A DNA stretch of 6,924 nucleotides. Source: Anaerolineales bacterium UBA6668. Lineage in GTDB: Bacteria; Chloroflexota; Anaerolineae; Anaerolineales; UBA6668. The stretch spans positions 20,267-27,190 of the forward strand of contig DKKK01000087.1 of NCBI GenBank assembly GCA_002455215.1, written 5' to 3'. Positions within the stretch are counted from its first letter, which is position 1, and each line of letters begins with the position of its first letter. Made by a program: the position numbers and the translations under genes. Below are positions 1 through 5,430 of this stretch, piece by piece. The notes beneath the pieces were generated by a model. That model saw nothing but the letters and a program-made list of their open reading frames with translations. It did no database searches and had not been told where the DNA came from.

Positions 1-5
1 GAGAA

Positions 6-41
6 CCACCCCGCTTTTGTCCGCTACAAGCGGTGTTGGCC
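6..41 (-). other. attC-like site, first arm only (cut by window edge)
   Basis: On the minus strand, 12 bases after the higA stop codon, comes GGCCAAC (41-35) followed by ACCGCTTG. This nearly repeats the first arm of the site at 1700 (GCCAAC, then CACCGCTTG). Inside it CCGCT/AGCGG (21-33) can form a small stem with a 3-base loop. The second arm, with the GTTRRRY crossover box, would lie left of base 1, so the site cannot be confirmed here. Confidence 0.4.
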
Positions 42-52
42 TGTTGCCTGAC

Positions 53-367
53 TTAACCGTGAAGTACCGGCTGATGAAAAACCTTTACTTCACGGTTGAT
101 TTTGTCACTTAATTCTTTTTCGGCTACTTCAAGGTCATAGCGAACTTGTAAACGAAGCCAAACAGCCGCACTTGTGCCAAAGTAACGTCCTAAACGCATG
201 GCTGTGTCAACTGTAATTGCCCGCTGTCCATTTACAATTTGGCTAATACGAATAGGAGTAACCCCAATATCATGAGCCAGCCGATATTGACTTAAGCCAA
301 GCGGCTTCATAAAATCTTCGAGCAGAACTTCACCTGGGTGAATGGGGGATAAAGTATCGTCCATCAT
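53..367 (-). CDS. higA: HigA-family antitoxin (XRE-type DNA-binding protein)
   Basis: Antitoxin of a type II toxin-antitoxin pair. In this family it binds and neutralises the HigB RNase and represses its own operon. The 104-aa protein has the family opening IHPGEVLLEDFMKPLGLSQ (residues 9-27), an XRE helix-turn-helix at about 25-49 with recognition region VTPIRISQIVNGQRAIT, then DTAMRLGRYFGTS and the W-x-x-L-Q-x-x-YDL signature (70-79). Length is normal for HigA. Two ATGs stand in tandem (367 and 364); AAGAG six bases upstream suits the first. The ribosome binding site overlaps the higB stop codon (379-377) and the gap is 9 bases, so translation is probably coupled. Toxin-before-antitoxin order is the hig arrangement. 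Operator binding is inferred; a 10-bp inverted repeat flanking higB (380-389, 671-680) is a candidate. Confidence 0.95.
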   Translation of the reverse strand: MMDDTLSPIHPGEVLLEDFMKPLGLSQYRLAHDIGVTPIRISQIVNGQRAITVDTAMRLGRYFGTSAAVWLRLQVRYDLEVAEKELSDKINREVKVFHQPVLHG

Positions 368-376
368 AGTTTTCTC

Positions 377-661
377 TTATTCGTGATAATCCACAATTTC
401 GACATTTATGGCTTTATTACCAGTCCACTCAAAACAAATTCGCCATTGGTCGTTAATTCGGATACTGTATTGCCCAGCCCTGTCACCTTTTAGTTTTTCG
501 AGTCTGTTACCGGGCGGAGCAAGTAAATCTTGCAAATCATCCGCGTCATCCAAATAAAGCAATTTGCGGCGGGCGGTGCGTTGAATATCTTTTGGCAACT
601 TGGTAGAAGTTTTGCCAAGAAATACTTTCTTTGTCTCGTCAGAAGCGAATGATTCAATCAC
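377..661 (-). CDS. higB: HigB-family mRNA interferase toxin (RelE superfamily)
   Basis: Toxin partner of the downstream antitoxin. HigB enzymes of the RelE/ParE fold cut mRNA on the ribosome. The 94-aa protein shows the whole family pattern: a helical start with LPKDIQRTARRKL (22-34), LLAPPGNRLEKLKGDRAGQ (46-64), SIRINDQWRICFEW (66-79), and the C-terminal IVDYHE. Basic residues K56/K58, R61, R68 and R74, and the terminal D91-Y92-H93, line up with residues implicated in catalysis in known HigB toxins, so it looks intact. The start is GTG at 661, chosen because the family begins MI-x-SF. No Shine-Dalgarno is visible, and the promoter predicted at 668-696 would start the transcript at or next to the GTG, suggesting a leaderless message. 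The gene follows the attC-like site at 843-719, as expected for a cassette-borne pair. Confidence 0.93.
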   Translation of the reverse strand: MIESFASDETKKVFLGKTSTKLPKDIQRTARRKLLYLDDADDLQDLLAPPGNRLEKLKGDRAGQYSIRINDQWRICFEWTGNKAINVEIVDYHE

Positions 662-667
662 AAGACG

Positions 668-696
668 ATATTATCACGAAGCGGTAAGGTTTTCAA
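668..696 (-). promoter_or_regulatory. predicted sigma-70-type promoter of higBA
   Basis: On the minus strand TTGAAA (696-691) and TAATAT (673-668) are separated by exactly 17 bases. The start point expected 6-7 bases below the -10 box falls at about 662-661, on the higB GTG. The odd palindrome GATA-A-TATC and the repeat TTATCACGAA (plus strand 671-680) overlap the -10 box and could be part of the HigA operator. This is a prediction from pattern only. Confidence 0.5.
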
Positions 697-718
697 GTGC
701 CAATTGCGCAAGGGGCGT

Positions 719-843
719 GCCAACGGTTTGCGTTACCCGCGTGTGGGCGGCGGAATGCCAGCCGACTGGAAAAATGATAAGGCGTAGGAAACTGCTTGAG
801 ATGTGCGCAGAATCCCCAGCGTCAGGTGTACGCTTTGTTAGGC
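719..843 (-). other. attC-like recombination site between the DUF998 gene and higBA
   Basis: The site starts 10 bases after the DUF998 stop codon. The first box GCCTAAC (843-837) fits RYYYAAC exactly. The far box is GTTGGCA (724-718), which keeps the GTT crossover triplet but breaks the RRRY rule at one place. The two arms (814-843 and 719-747) share GCC-(T)AAC, then unpaired bases, then GCGT, and end in TGGG, with several bulges. Length is 125 bp, within the usual attC range (about 57-141 bp). The centre holds a small CCAG/CTGG hairpin (758-769). It is weaker than the site at 1562-1700 because the inner stem is interrupted. Confidence 0.5.
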
Positions 844-1570
844 GGAACGGGTATTACGAACCTGAACTCAATTTTCTAGCATTCGCTGCAATGGTAATAA
901 GCCAGACATTATAAACAACCACCATGAACCTGTTGGGCCATCCCAAATACACTTCTGGTCCCACCCTTCCCGCAGATGGATTGATTGAAGTAGAAACTAT
1001 GATGGATCCAAAAAAAGCAAACATGCTTAACCATACCAAAATTTCCACCCAAAATTGTTGGCGTTTCACGGCTCCCCACTCTTCGTTTCGAGCCAGACTA
1101 CCAACTATCAAGGATGATGCAATTGGGAAGGTCATTATTACGAATGCTCCACAAAGTGTGTGCAGAGTATTTGCAGTGCTGGGCGTTGTATCAGTGATTG
1201 CATTTGTGACAAATATACCAGCGCCAAAAAGGGCAATCCCTATCAATACAAGCCATGCATATCCAATTTTTCCACCAATGGTTCGCAAAGAACCCCAAAG
1301 GGCGACAAGCAAAGACAGCACGCTACTTCCCCAGCAGAAAAAAGCCAGACTCATCATCCAGCCATAACGCCCAATCTCGTATTCGCTAATCATCCGCCAG
1401 GACGGATCGAGTTCGGGTTTCAGGAAATGAAGGAGAAATAGAATAGTTATAAATGTAGCAGAAAAAATAACAGCCATGCGTGAAGCAATAAAAGGCGTTC
1501 TATTTGATGTGTGAGGTGAGTTACTCATATTTATTTAGTTCCCTTTTTTATTAGGCGTAGTGCAACCCAA
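724..1570 (-). mobile_element. predicted single-gene cassette carrying the DUF998 protein
   Basis: If the two attC-like sites act as in known integrons, cutting G|TTGGGT at 1571/1570 and G|TTGGCA at 724/723 would release an 847-bp unit: a 42-base leader, one gene on the minus strand, and the attC-like site at its end. Single-gene compactness and gene-attC orientation match ordinary cassettes. Mobility is inferred; no circle or second copy is visible here. Confidence 0.45.
854..1528 (-). CDS. DUF998-family integral membrane protein
   Basis: A 224-aa membrane protein of unknown function. The family is recognised from the early segment with HFLKPELDPSWRMISEYEIG (34-53) and GWMMSLAFF, the aspartate/serine-rich loop after helix 1 typical of DUF998. 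About six hydrophobic helices are visible: 18-36, 55-80, 89-110, 123-145, 160-181 and 199-216. There is no cleavable signal peptide; helix 1 would act as the anchor. The ATG at 1528 is preceded by AAGGGAA about 10 bases upstream. It stands alone between two attC-like sites, so it is probably a cassette gene, and no partner suggests its substrate. I see no truncation. A transport or stress role would be a guess. Confidence 0.85.
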   Translation of the reverse strand: MSNSPHTSNRTPFIASRMAVIFSATFITILFLLHFLKPELDPSWRMISEYEIGRYGWMMSLAFFCWGSSVLSLLVALWGSLRTIGGKIGYAWLVLIGIALFGAGIFVTNAITDTTPSTANTLHTLCGAFVIMTFPIASSLIVGSLARNEEWGAVKRQQFWVEILVWLSMFAFFGSIIVSTSINPSAGRVGPEVYLGWPNRFMVVVYNVWLITIAANARKLSSGS

Positions 1571-1700
1571 CGCTCCGCTTCACCCGCTTGGGGGTAGGGC
1601 AAGATCACCTTCGAGACCAGAACCAAACTTCGGGAAGTCGAGACTTCATTTTGACCGGGAGAATCCCCCCAAGTCGGTGTGCAAGCGGTGGTTGGCTTGC
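1562..1700 (-). other. well-formed attC-like recombination site (139 bp)
   Basis: It starts 22 bases after the stop of the large gene. The 35-base arm at 1700-1666 and the 33-base arm at 1594-1562 pair over 29 positions: an outer block of ten with one mismatch (GCAAGCCAAC against GCAACCCAAC), an unpaired spacer (CA against GCT), then CCGCTT, CAC, CCG and CTTGGGGG, with single unpaired bases G, A and A, all on the first arm. That is the R box, unpaired central spacer, L box and extrahelical-base layout of attC. The crossover box GTTGGGT (1571-1565) fits GTTRRRY; the other box, AGCCAAC, deviates at one base. The loop contains GAAGTC-GA-GACTTC (1634-1647). The 60-codon open frame across it is not a credible gene. 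Confidence 0.7.
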
Positions 1701-1722
1701 TTTTTACTTTCATAAACCTATT

Positions 1723-4293
1723 TTATAACTTTTGACGTTTATCATTTATTAGAATGATGTACTTGATGTATAAATCGCCTAAAAACGGGGCATACTGCAT
1801 TAGTTTTTGCCGTTCTGGTAAATTTGGAATATCGCCATGCGCTCCTTCATTTCTGTGCTCTCGCAAAAGCGTTAAGTGATGTTTTTGAGTGATAATTTTG
1901 TTTCTCTCAACGCAATCTATCATATTTGCGAGCCGTTCTAAATCATTATTCGAGACAAGGAAAGAATTTTTAGATCTGGCTTCGATTAAAAAAGCTTTCA
2001 ACTCGGTTTCAAAGATTTTTCCTAACTGGAACAACCCCGAATCAACATAATCAATATTCAGATTGTTTATAGCACGCATTACATTATCTTTTAGTTCAAT
2101 GTCTGTAATTGCATCCACTTGCGGAAAGGATAAATTTGTTTCTGGGTGTGCTTCTACTATCAATTTGCACACAAGAACAGTTCCATCATATTCCTTTCTT
2201 ATACCTTCCATCTCAGACATATACCGATAAAAAGTTTGTTTCAAACATCCAGTTTTCTTGATGACATGTGCCGCAATTATTGAAAGGGGAGCAGAGTTAT
2301 TTGATGTTTGCAATAGAAAATTTCTGATTTCATTTTGAACATCGTCACGAATAAGAATTTTCTTTTCCTTTTTCTCTGTCAGATTATTAATTCTTTGTTG
2401 GTCATCGCTTAAATATCTTAATAATTTTCTTTGGGGATATGTAGGATGTTGTTCGAGATTAAGATAAGGCAATTCTGACATTCTTTTTCTAATAGTTAAT
2501 CCAGCCCTACCTGTTCTTTGTCTTATTTTGTCAATCGTAGACCATAAAGGCAACCTATCAGCTTTTTCATCAGCGAAGACTGCTTTTATTGCAGCGTCAA
2601 TTTCAGAATCTAATTCAGCGCCGCTAATTCGACTCCGTTCAGGTTTGTATTCTTTTACACCCCATGCTACTAAACTGTATTTACCATTGCTAACTCTTGT
2701 AAACAGGGCTTTTTGGTCAACAAGATATGTATGGATTGAATTTAGGCTTACACTATCACGCTTTGAATGAACATACTCGTAAATTTCTTTCGCAGTTACG
2801 TCTGTTTGTTTCAAATGGATAAATTCTTGCATTAACTCCAGTATTGTCTCTTTTGAAATATGCTTCCATTCAACTAAACTCCATTTCCCGCTTCTCCCAA
2901 TAGGTTCAATTTTGTTGCTCGTTACTAATTGCTGTTGCAAGCTTCTAGAAATTGCATTGGCTGGAATGCCAGCTTTGACTTGACGATGATTTATCTCTCT
3001 CAAAATCTCACGAAGATGTAACGGTTTATTTGCTTCGTACAAGACTCTATATGCTTTATCTCCTACTGATGGCAAAGATATAAATCTAAACTGATAGGTT
3101 TCATCATTATTTATTCTTTCTATATCGGGACATATCCTTGTTGCGTAATCAAAGTATTTCGGCTCAATCTTTTTCTTAAGAGTTCTATTGACTTGTACCA
3201 CTATCTCAAATTTCGAGATAGGCTTTATTTCATCCAACAATAAATGATAAACAACGCTTATTACCCCATACAGGACATTTTTATCAACTTTACCAGGGGA
3301 TACCCAAGCAGGTTCTATAAAAATTCTTGTCATTTTGTCGGCTGTTGCTTTTGGTAAGGCTTCTAAGCCAGATAATCCTAGCCAAAGCCTGATAGAACCT
3401 ATTTCATTACCTGCCAATTTAAAACTGTAACGCTTTTGAAGGAAATCCACGATTTCTGATTCGGTGAAAATATCACCAAAATCCTGTAATGATTGAATTA
3501 AGTCAATGGCTTCATCGGAAATATTTTGAGGAATCCGCCATCTTTTTGTATCAAATTTCCTTGTAATGGCTTTTCTGATGTTTGTCTCTGCTTGTTTTTC
3601 AACCTGCCTTACACGCTCCCTTGAAATACCGTAATAATCACCTATTTCTTGAAGCGTATAAAATTTACTATCTTCAAGACCATACCTTAATTTCAAAACT
3701 TCGTATTCTCGTTCATAATTCAATGTTTTCAAGAGAGGTTTTACAAAAGGAATAATATCCTTGATTAAATTTGGTTTCGGCGATTCGGTTTTATATAAAA
3801 TTGGTCTTGGGTCATCAGGAATAATGGGTTCTTGGAAAAATTTTTCTAATGCTATTTCCACTTCTTGACGGGCTTTAACACCAAACCGTCGAACATTCTC
3901 ATAATTTGATAATCTTGCTTTGAACAGTTCATCAATTGTGCCGACTCCCGATTTCAACAAAGGATTAATTGTTCTGTCTGGCAGGCTTAAAACAGAAATT
4001 GATTCTTTCTTAAATTCATCCAAAGATTCAAATTGCGGAGGTGTAATTTTAAATTGAAGTTCAGCTATGGTTGTGCCTTGTGATGTTTGCAGAAAATCAT
4101 TCAACTTATCAAGCACGTAAGGAATTTGCTTTCTGCCTAATTGACGAATCTCTGATAAGCCATTTCCCCCAAGATTAACAATATCCGACAACGTTAGTAC
4201 ATTGCCCCGCTGAAGAGTGTGATATGTACGCGAGTTAAGTTCTAGAACTTTTATCGGGAGGGAAAGTTTATCTGTGTTAGTTTCGATGCTCAT
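1723..4293 (-). CDS. large multidomain regulator: alpha-CTD-like domains, sigma-70 region 4, winged helices and HEPN-like C-terminus
   Basis: I know no named gene with this build. Numbering from the ATG at 4293 (856 aa): two helix-hairpin-helix domains like the RNA polymerase alpha C-terminal domain (about 13-68, with LNSRTYHTLQR and IRQLGRKQI; about 98-153, with LPDRTINPLL and VRRFGVKAR); sigma-70 region 4 (about 185-245, YTLQEIGDYYGISRERVRQVE); an unassigned helical region; then winged-helix-like segments (about 413-477 and 480-545, each ending in a wing with G-K-W/Y-SLV, plus weaker ones near 565-630 and 648-712) resembling HARE-HTH/RpoE-delta modules; and a C-terminal helical domain (about 728-850) with LLREHRNEGAHGD. 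R814-N-x3-H819 fits the HEPN RNase motif. A TTG start at 4314 would add seven residues, but ATG with AAGAA upstream is preferred. Base composition is clearly AT-richer than the genes to the right. Inference: a transcription-linked regulator or effector, possibly a nuclease; it lacks the sigma region 2 needed to melt promoters. Confidence 0.8.
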   Translation of the reverse strand: MSIETNTDKLSLPIKVLELNSRTYHTLQRGNVLTLSDIVNLGGNGLSEIRQLGRKQIPYVLDKLNDFLQTSQGTTIAELQFKITPPQFESLDEFKKESISVLSLPDRTINPLLKSGVGTIDELFKARLSNYENVRRFGVKARQEVEIALEKFFQEPIIPDDPRPILYKTESPKPNLIKDIIPFVKPLLKTLNYEREYEVLKLRYGLEDSKFYTLQEIGDYYGISRERVRQVEKQAETNIRKAITRKFDTKRWRIPQNISDEAIDLIQSLQDFGDIFTESEIVDFLQKRYSFKLAGNEIGSIRLWLGLSGLEALPKATADKMTRIFIEPAWVSPGKVDKNVLYGVISVVYHLLLDEIKPISKFEIVVQVNRTLKKKIEPKYFDYATRICPDIERINNDETYQFRFISLPSVGDKAYRVLYEANKPLHLREILREINHRQVKAGIPANAISRSLQQQLVTSNKIEPIGRSGKWSLVEWKHISKETILELMQEFIHLKQTDVTAKEIYEYVHSKRDSVSLNSIHTYLVDQKALFTRVSNGKYSLVAWGVKEYKPERSRISGAELDSEIDAAIKAVFADEKADRLPLWSTIDKIRQRTGRAGLTIRKRMSELPYLNLEQHPTYPQRKLLRYLSDDQQRINNLTEKKEKKILIRDDVQNEIRNFLLQTSNNSAPLSIIAAHVIKKTGCLKQTFYRYMSEMEGIRKEYDGTVLVCKLIVEAHPETNLSFPQVDAITDIELKDNVMRAINNLNIDYVDSGLFQLGKIFETELKAFLIEARSKNSFLVSNNDLERLANMIDCVERNKIITQKHHLTLLREHRNEGAHGDIPNLPERQKLMQYAPFLGDLYIKYIILINDKRQKL

Positions 4294-4332
4294 AAAATTT
4301 ATTCTTGAATGCAAGGGGCAAGCTAACTACGT

Positions 4333-4338
4333 ATTATA
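4333..4338 (-). promoter_or_regulatory. likely -10 box of the large regulator gene
   Basis: A perfect TATAAT lies at 4338-4333 on the minus strand, about 40 bases before the ATG at 4293. The hexamer 18 bases upstream (TAGTTA) is a poor -35 box, so the promoter may need an activator. The -10 box is embedded in the last copy of the 11-bp repeat, so a protein bound there would block polymerase. Confidence 0.4.
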
Positions 4339-4464
4339 CAGAATTCCCATTCCGCATAACTATTTTTGGCATTCCGTATAACGCCGCCCTGGCGAGTATT
4401 ATGCAGAATTAATTCCATATAATACCTAATTTTCAGGATTAGGCGGAAAAATATTTCCGTATAA
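4334..4464. repeat. cluster of seven 11-bp repeats (TTATRCRGAAT) forming three dyads
   Basis: Copies: 4334-4344 (+, TTATACAGAAT), 4349-4359 (-, TTATGCGGAAT), 4371-4381 (-, TTATACGGAAT), 4399-4409 (+, TTATGCAGAAT), 4412-4422 (-, TTATATGGAAT), 4439-4449 (+, TTAGGCGGAAA, weaker) and 4454-4464 (-, TTATACGGAAA). Six make head-to-head dyads with 2-4 bases between (4334-4359, 4399-4422, 4439-4464); one stands alone. Further small hairpins lie between them: CGCC/GGCG (4382-4394) and CCTAAT/ATTAGG (4425-4443). The layout suits cooperative binding of a dimeric regulator upstream of the large gene. Confidence 0.75.
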
Positions 4465-4561
4465 TCCCGCCCAAGTTCGTTCAGAGTTTTTCAAGTTCAT
4501 ACTCTAATTATAATGCCTTTTTATAATTGCACGAGTACCCCAAAACCCAGAAAAGCAGATT

Positions 4562-4641
4562 GCCCATACCGTTCACAGGCAGGGGGAAATCCTTAGCCTG
4601 CCGCCCCACGCCATCGTTTCTTAAGACGCTTTGTTGGGCGG
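4562..4641 (-). other. degenerate attC-like half-site
   Basis: GCCCAAC (4639-4633) fits RYYYAAC, and the surrounding 16 bases (plus strand 4627-4642) match the start of the site at 831-846 in 15 positions. The first arm continues to GGCGTGGGG. A candidate second arm (CCCCCTGCC down to GTATGGGC at 4569-4562) mirrors it partly but lacks the GTT crossover triplet. Another possible partner is TTGGGCGG at 4474-4467. Only the first half is well supported; the site may be decayed or mark the edge of the array. Confidence 0.35.
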
Positions 4642-4666
4642 ATTTTTGCCTTCCGTGCGCGTTATA

Positions 4667-4703
4667 AAACAAAGGCAGATGCTTTATACACCTGCCTTTG
4701 TTT
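4667..4703 (-). terminator. hairpin terminator after the reductase gene
   Basis: A perfect 12-bp stem (AAACAAAGGCAG at 4667-4678 against 4692-4703) with a 13-base loop lies 27 bases after the stop codon at 4730. On the minus strand the stem ends in GTTT followed by TAT, a short U-run, so it is probably an intrinsic terminator. The long loop is not the most efficient form. The symmetric stem could also act on plus-strand transcripts. Confidence 0.65.
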
Positions 4704-4729
4704 GAGACTTTTGCCAGCCCTGAATTAAA

Positions 4730-5350
4730 TCAGGCTTGTTTCATTAATTCCAGCATTTTTGCTTTCGTCATTGGTTGCATGGAGAGTTTGCCCAGCAGTT
4801 CGATGTCGGCGGTTTTGTCCAGTCCGCCTGCGTAAACAGGGTCGAAACCCGCATCAGTGATGAGGATGGAGAGCAGGTCGGCGGCGTGGGAATCGGCGGC
4901 GGTGTAGGGGATGGCGATGTGCGGGGTTTGGTGGTGCGTCTCGCGCATGACTTTGCCAGGCAAACTGCAAAAGGCTTTGACCCACACGGCCTGCGGCGTG
5001 AACGCGCGGTTGCGGTCGAGGGCGGTTTGATTGAGCGGCAGGACACGCTCGAAGTTGGCGGGGTTGTGTTTGTCGGTGGCACCTGCTTTGAGGGCAAAGG
5101 GATTGGAGATGTCGAGAATGATTTTCCCCGTCAGGTCGCCCATCTCGCGCAGGGCAGATTCAATTGTCCAGTAGTTGACTGCCAGCACGAGAAAATCGCT
5201 CAAGGCGCAGGCTTCGGCTATGGGTCGGGCACGCAGGTTCGAGGTCGGGTTTGAAGCGCGGGTTCCGTAGAGAACGTCGTGACCAGCGGCAATCCACAAG
5301 TCGCCGAGAGTCGTGCCCATGTTCCCTGCGCCGATGATTCCTATTTTCAT
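4730..5350 (-). CDS. F420-dependent NADP reductase-like Rossmann oxidoreductase
   Basis: A 206-aa protein of the 'NADP oxidoreductase, coenzyme F420-dependent' family (PF03807-type fold). It opens with MKIGIIGAGNMGTTLGD, a GxGxxG dinucleotide-binding loop on the first strand, then HDVLYGTR at strand 2, where T30/R31 suggest an NADP phosphate contact. DFLVLAVNY, ILDISNPF, VWVKAFCSL and GFDPVYAGGLDKTADIELLGKL follow in family order, so it looks complete. Some family members reduce NADP with F420H2; others have unknown substrates, so F420 use here is unproven. I place the start at the ATG at 5350, where homology begins and AAAGGA lies six bases upstream. The same frame stays open to an ATG at 5428, adding 26 residues that look like another protein's start (see 5351-5428). 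It is the last gene of the block, before the terminator. Confidence 0.85.
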   Translation of the reverse strand: MKIGIIGAGNMGTTLGDLWIAAGHDVLYGTRASNPTSNLRARPIAEACALSDFLVLAVNYWTIESALREMGDLTGKIILDISNPFALKAGATDKHNPANFERVLPLNQTALDRNRAFTPQAVWVKAFCSLPGKVMRETHHQTPHIAIPYTAADSHAADLLSILITDAGFDPVYAGGLDKTADIELLGKLSMQPMTKAKMLELMKQA

Positions 5351-5428
5351 GGCTGTTCCTTTGGCGGCGATATTTTTATGGTTGATAACTTCGCCAATGT
5401 AATGGCGGACCAGGTCTTTATTATCCAT
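5351..5428 (-). pseudogene. remnant 5' end of a SnoaL-like (ester cyclase family) gene, in frame with the reductase
   Basis: The 26 codons before the reductase start read MDNKDLVRHYIGEVINHKN and then run into KGTA and MKIGII. The first part is the classic opening of SnoaL-like/ester cyclase proteins (ENKALVRRFxEEVxNxGN). It has its own AAAGGA seven bases before the ATG at 5428, and begins two bases after the upstream stop codon. Inference: the rest of that gene was deleted, joining its start in frame to the leader of the reductase. A short fusion or 26-residue extension may still be translated. The match is short, so confidence is moderate. Confidence 0.5.
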
Positions 5429-5430
5429 CT

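Larger units (their letters stand above)
1..4641 (-). mobile_element. putative integron gene-cassette array without visible integrase (CALIN-like)
   Basis: Seen: three gene units (the 856-aa regulator, the DUF998 protein, higBA) all lie on the minus strand, and an attC-like site follows the stop codon of each (1700-1562, 843-719, and an arm starting at 41). A fourth half-site lies at 4641-4562, near the right boundary. The first arms fall into two pairs: those at 41 and 1700 share GCCAAC(C)ACCGCTTG, and those at 843 and 4639 share GCCYAACAAAGCGT. Known: toxin-antitoxin pairs and membrane or hypothetical proteins are common cargo of chromosomal integrons. Inference: the segment is a cassette array next to chromosomal genes. 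No integrase gene, attI or cassette promoter can be seen. The 2.6-kb first unit is large for a cassette. The right boundary is approximate. Confidence 0.55.
4294..4729. other. 436-base gene-free region: terminator, attC-like half-site, dyad array and promoter
   Basis: Read in the direction of transcription (right to left) it holds the terminator hairpin of the reductase gene (4667-4703), an attC-like half-site (4641-4562), an AT-rich stretch without assignable features (about 4480-4560), the cluster of 11-bp repeats (4464-4334), and a likely -10 box just before the large gene. No open frame here looks coding, and I see no tRNA or other structured RNA. Confidence 0.6.

Noticed and set aside
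600..914. 104-codon plus-strand open frame
   Set aside because: It covers the higB start, the promoter and the attC-like site; no motif, and it conflicts with better-supported features.
1531..1713. 60-codon open frame on the minus strand after the large gene
   Set aside because: It lies almost wholly over the paired arms of the attC-like site, has no ribosome binding site, no recognisable motif, and a composition explained by the inverted repeats.
1723..4293. the large protein as a true sigma factor
   Set aside because: Region 4 is clear, but no region 2 (-10 melting and core-binding) sequence is visible; alpha-CTD-like domains stand before it instead, so it is not a working sigma factor on its own.
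4371..4409. dif/pdif-like Xer site (ATTCCGTATAA ... TTATGCAGAAT)
   Set aside because: The half-sites resemble Xer arms, but the inner spacing is 17 bases, not the 6-8 used by XerC/XerD, and the other copies are arranged head-to-head with 2-4 bases; kept only as an alternative reading.
4775..5254. 159-codon plus-strand open frame opposite the reductase gene
   Set aside because: The opposite strand encodes a complete Rossmann protein with family motifs; the plus-strand product is low-complexity G/V/R-rich, as expected of a shadow frame.
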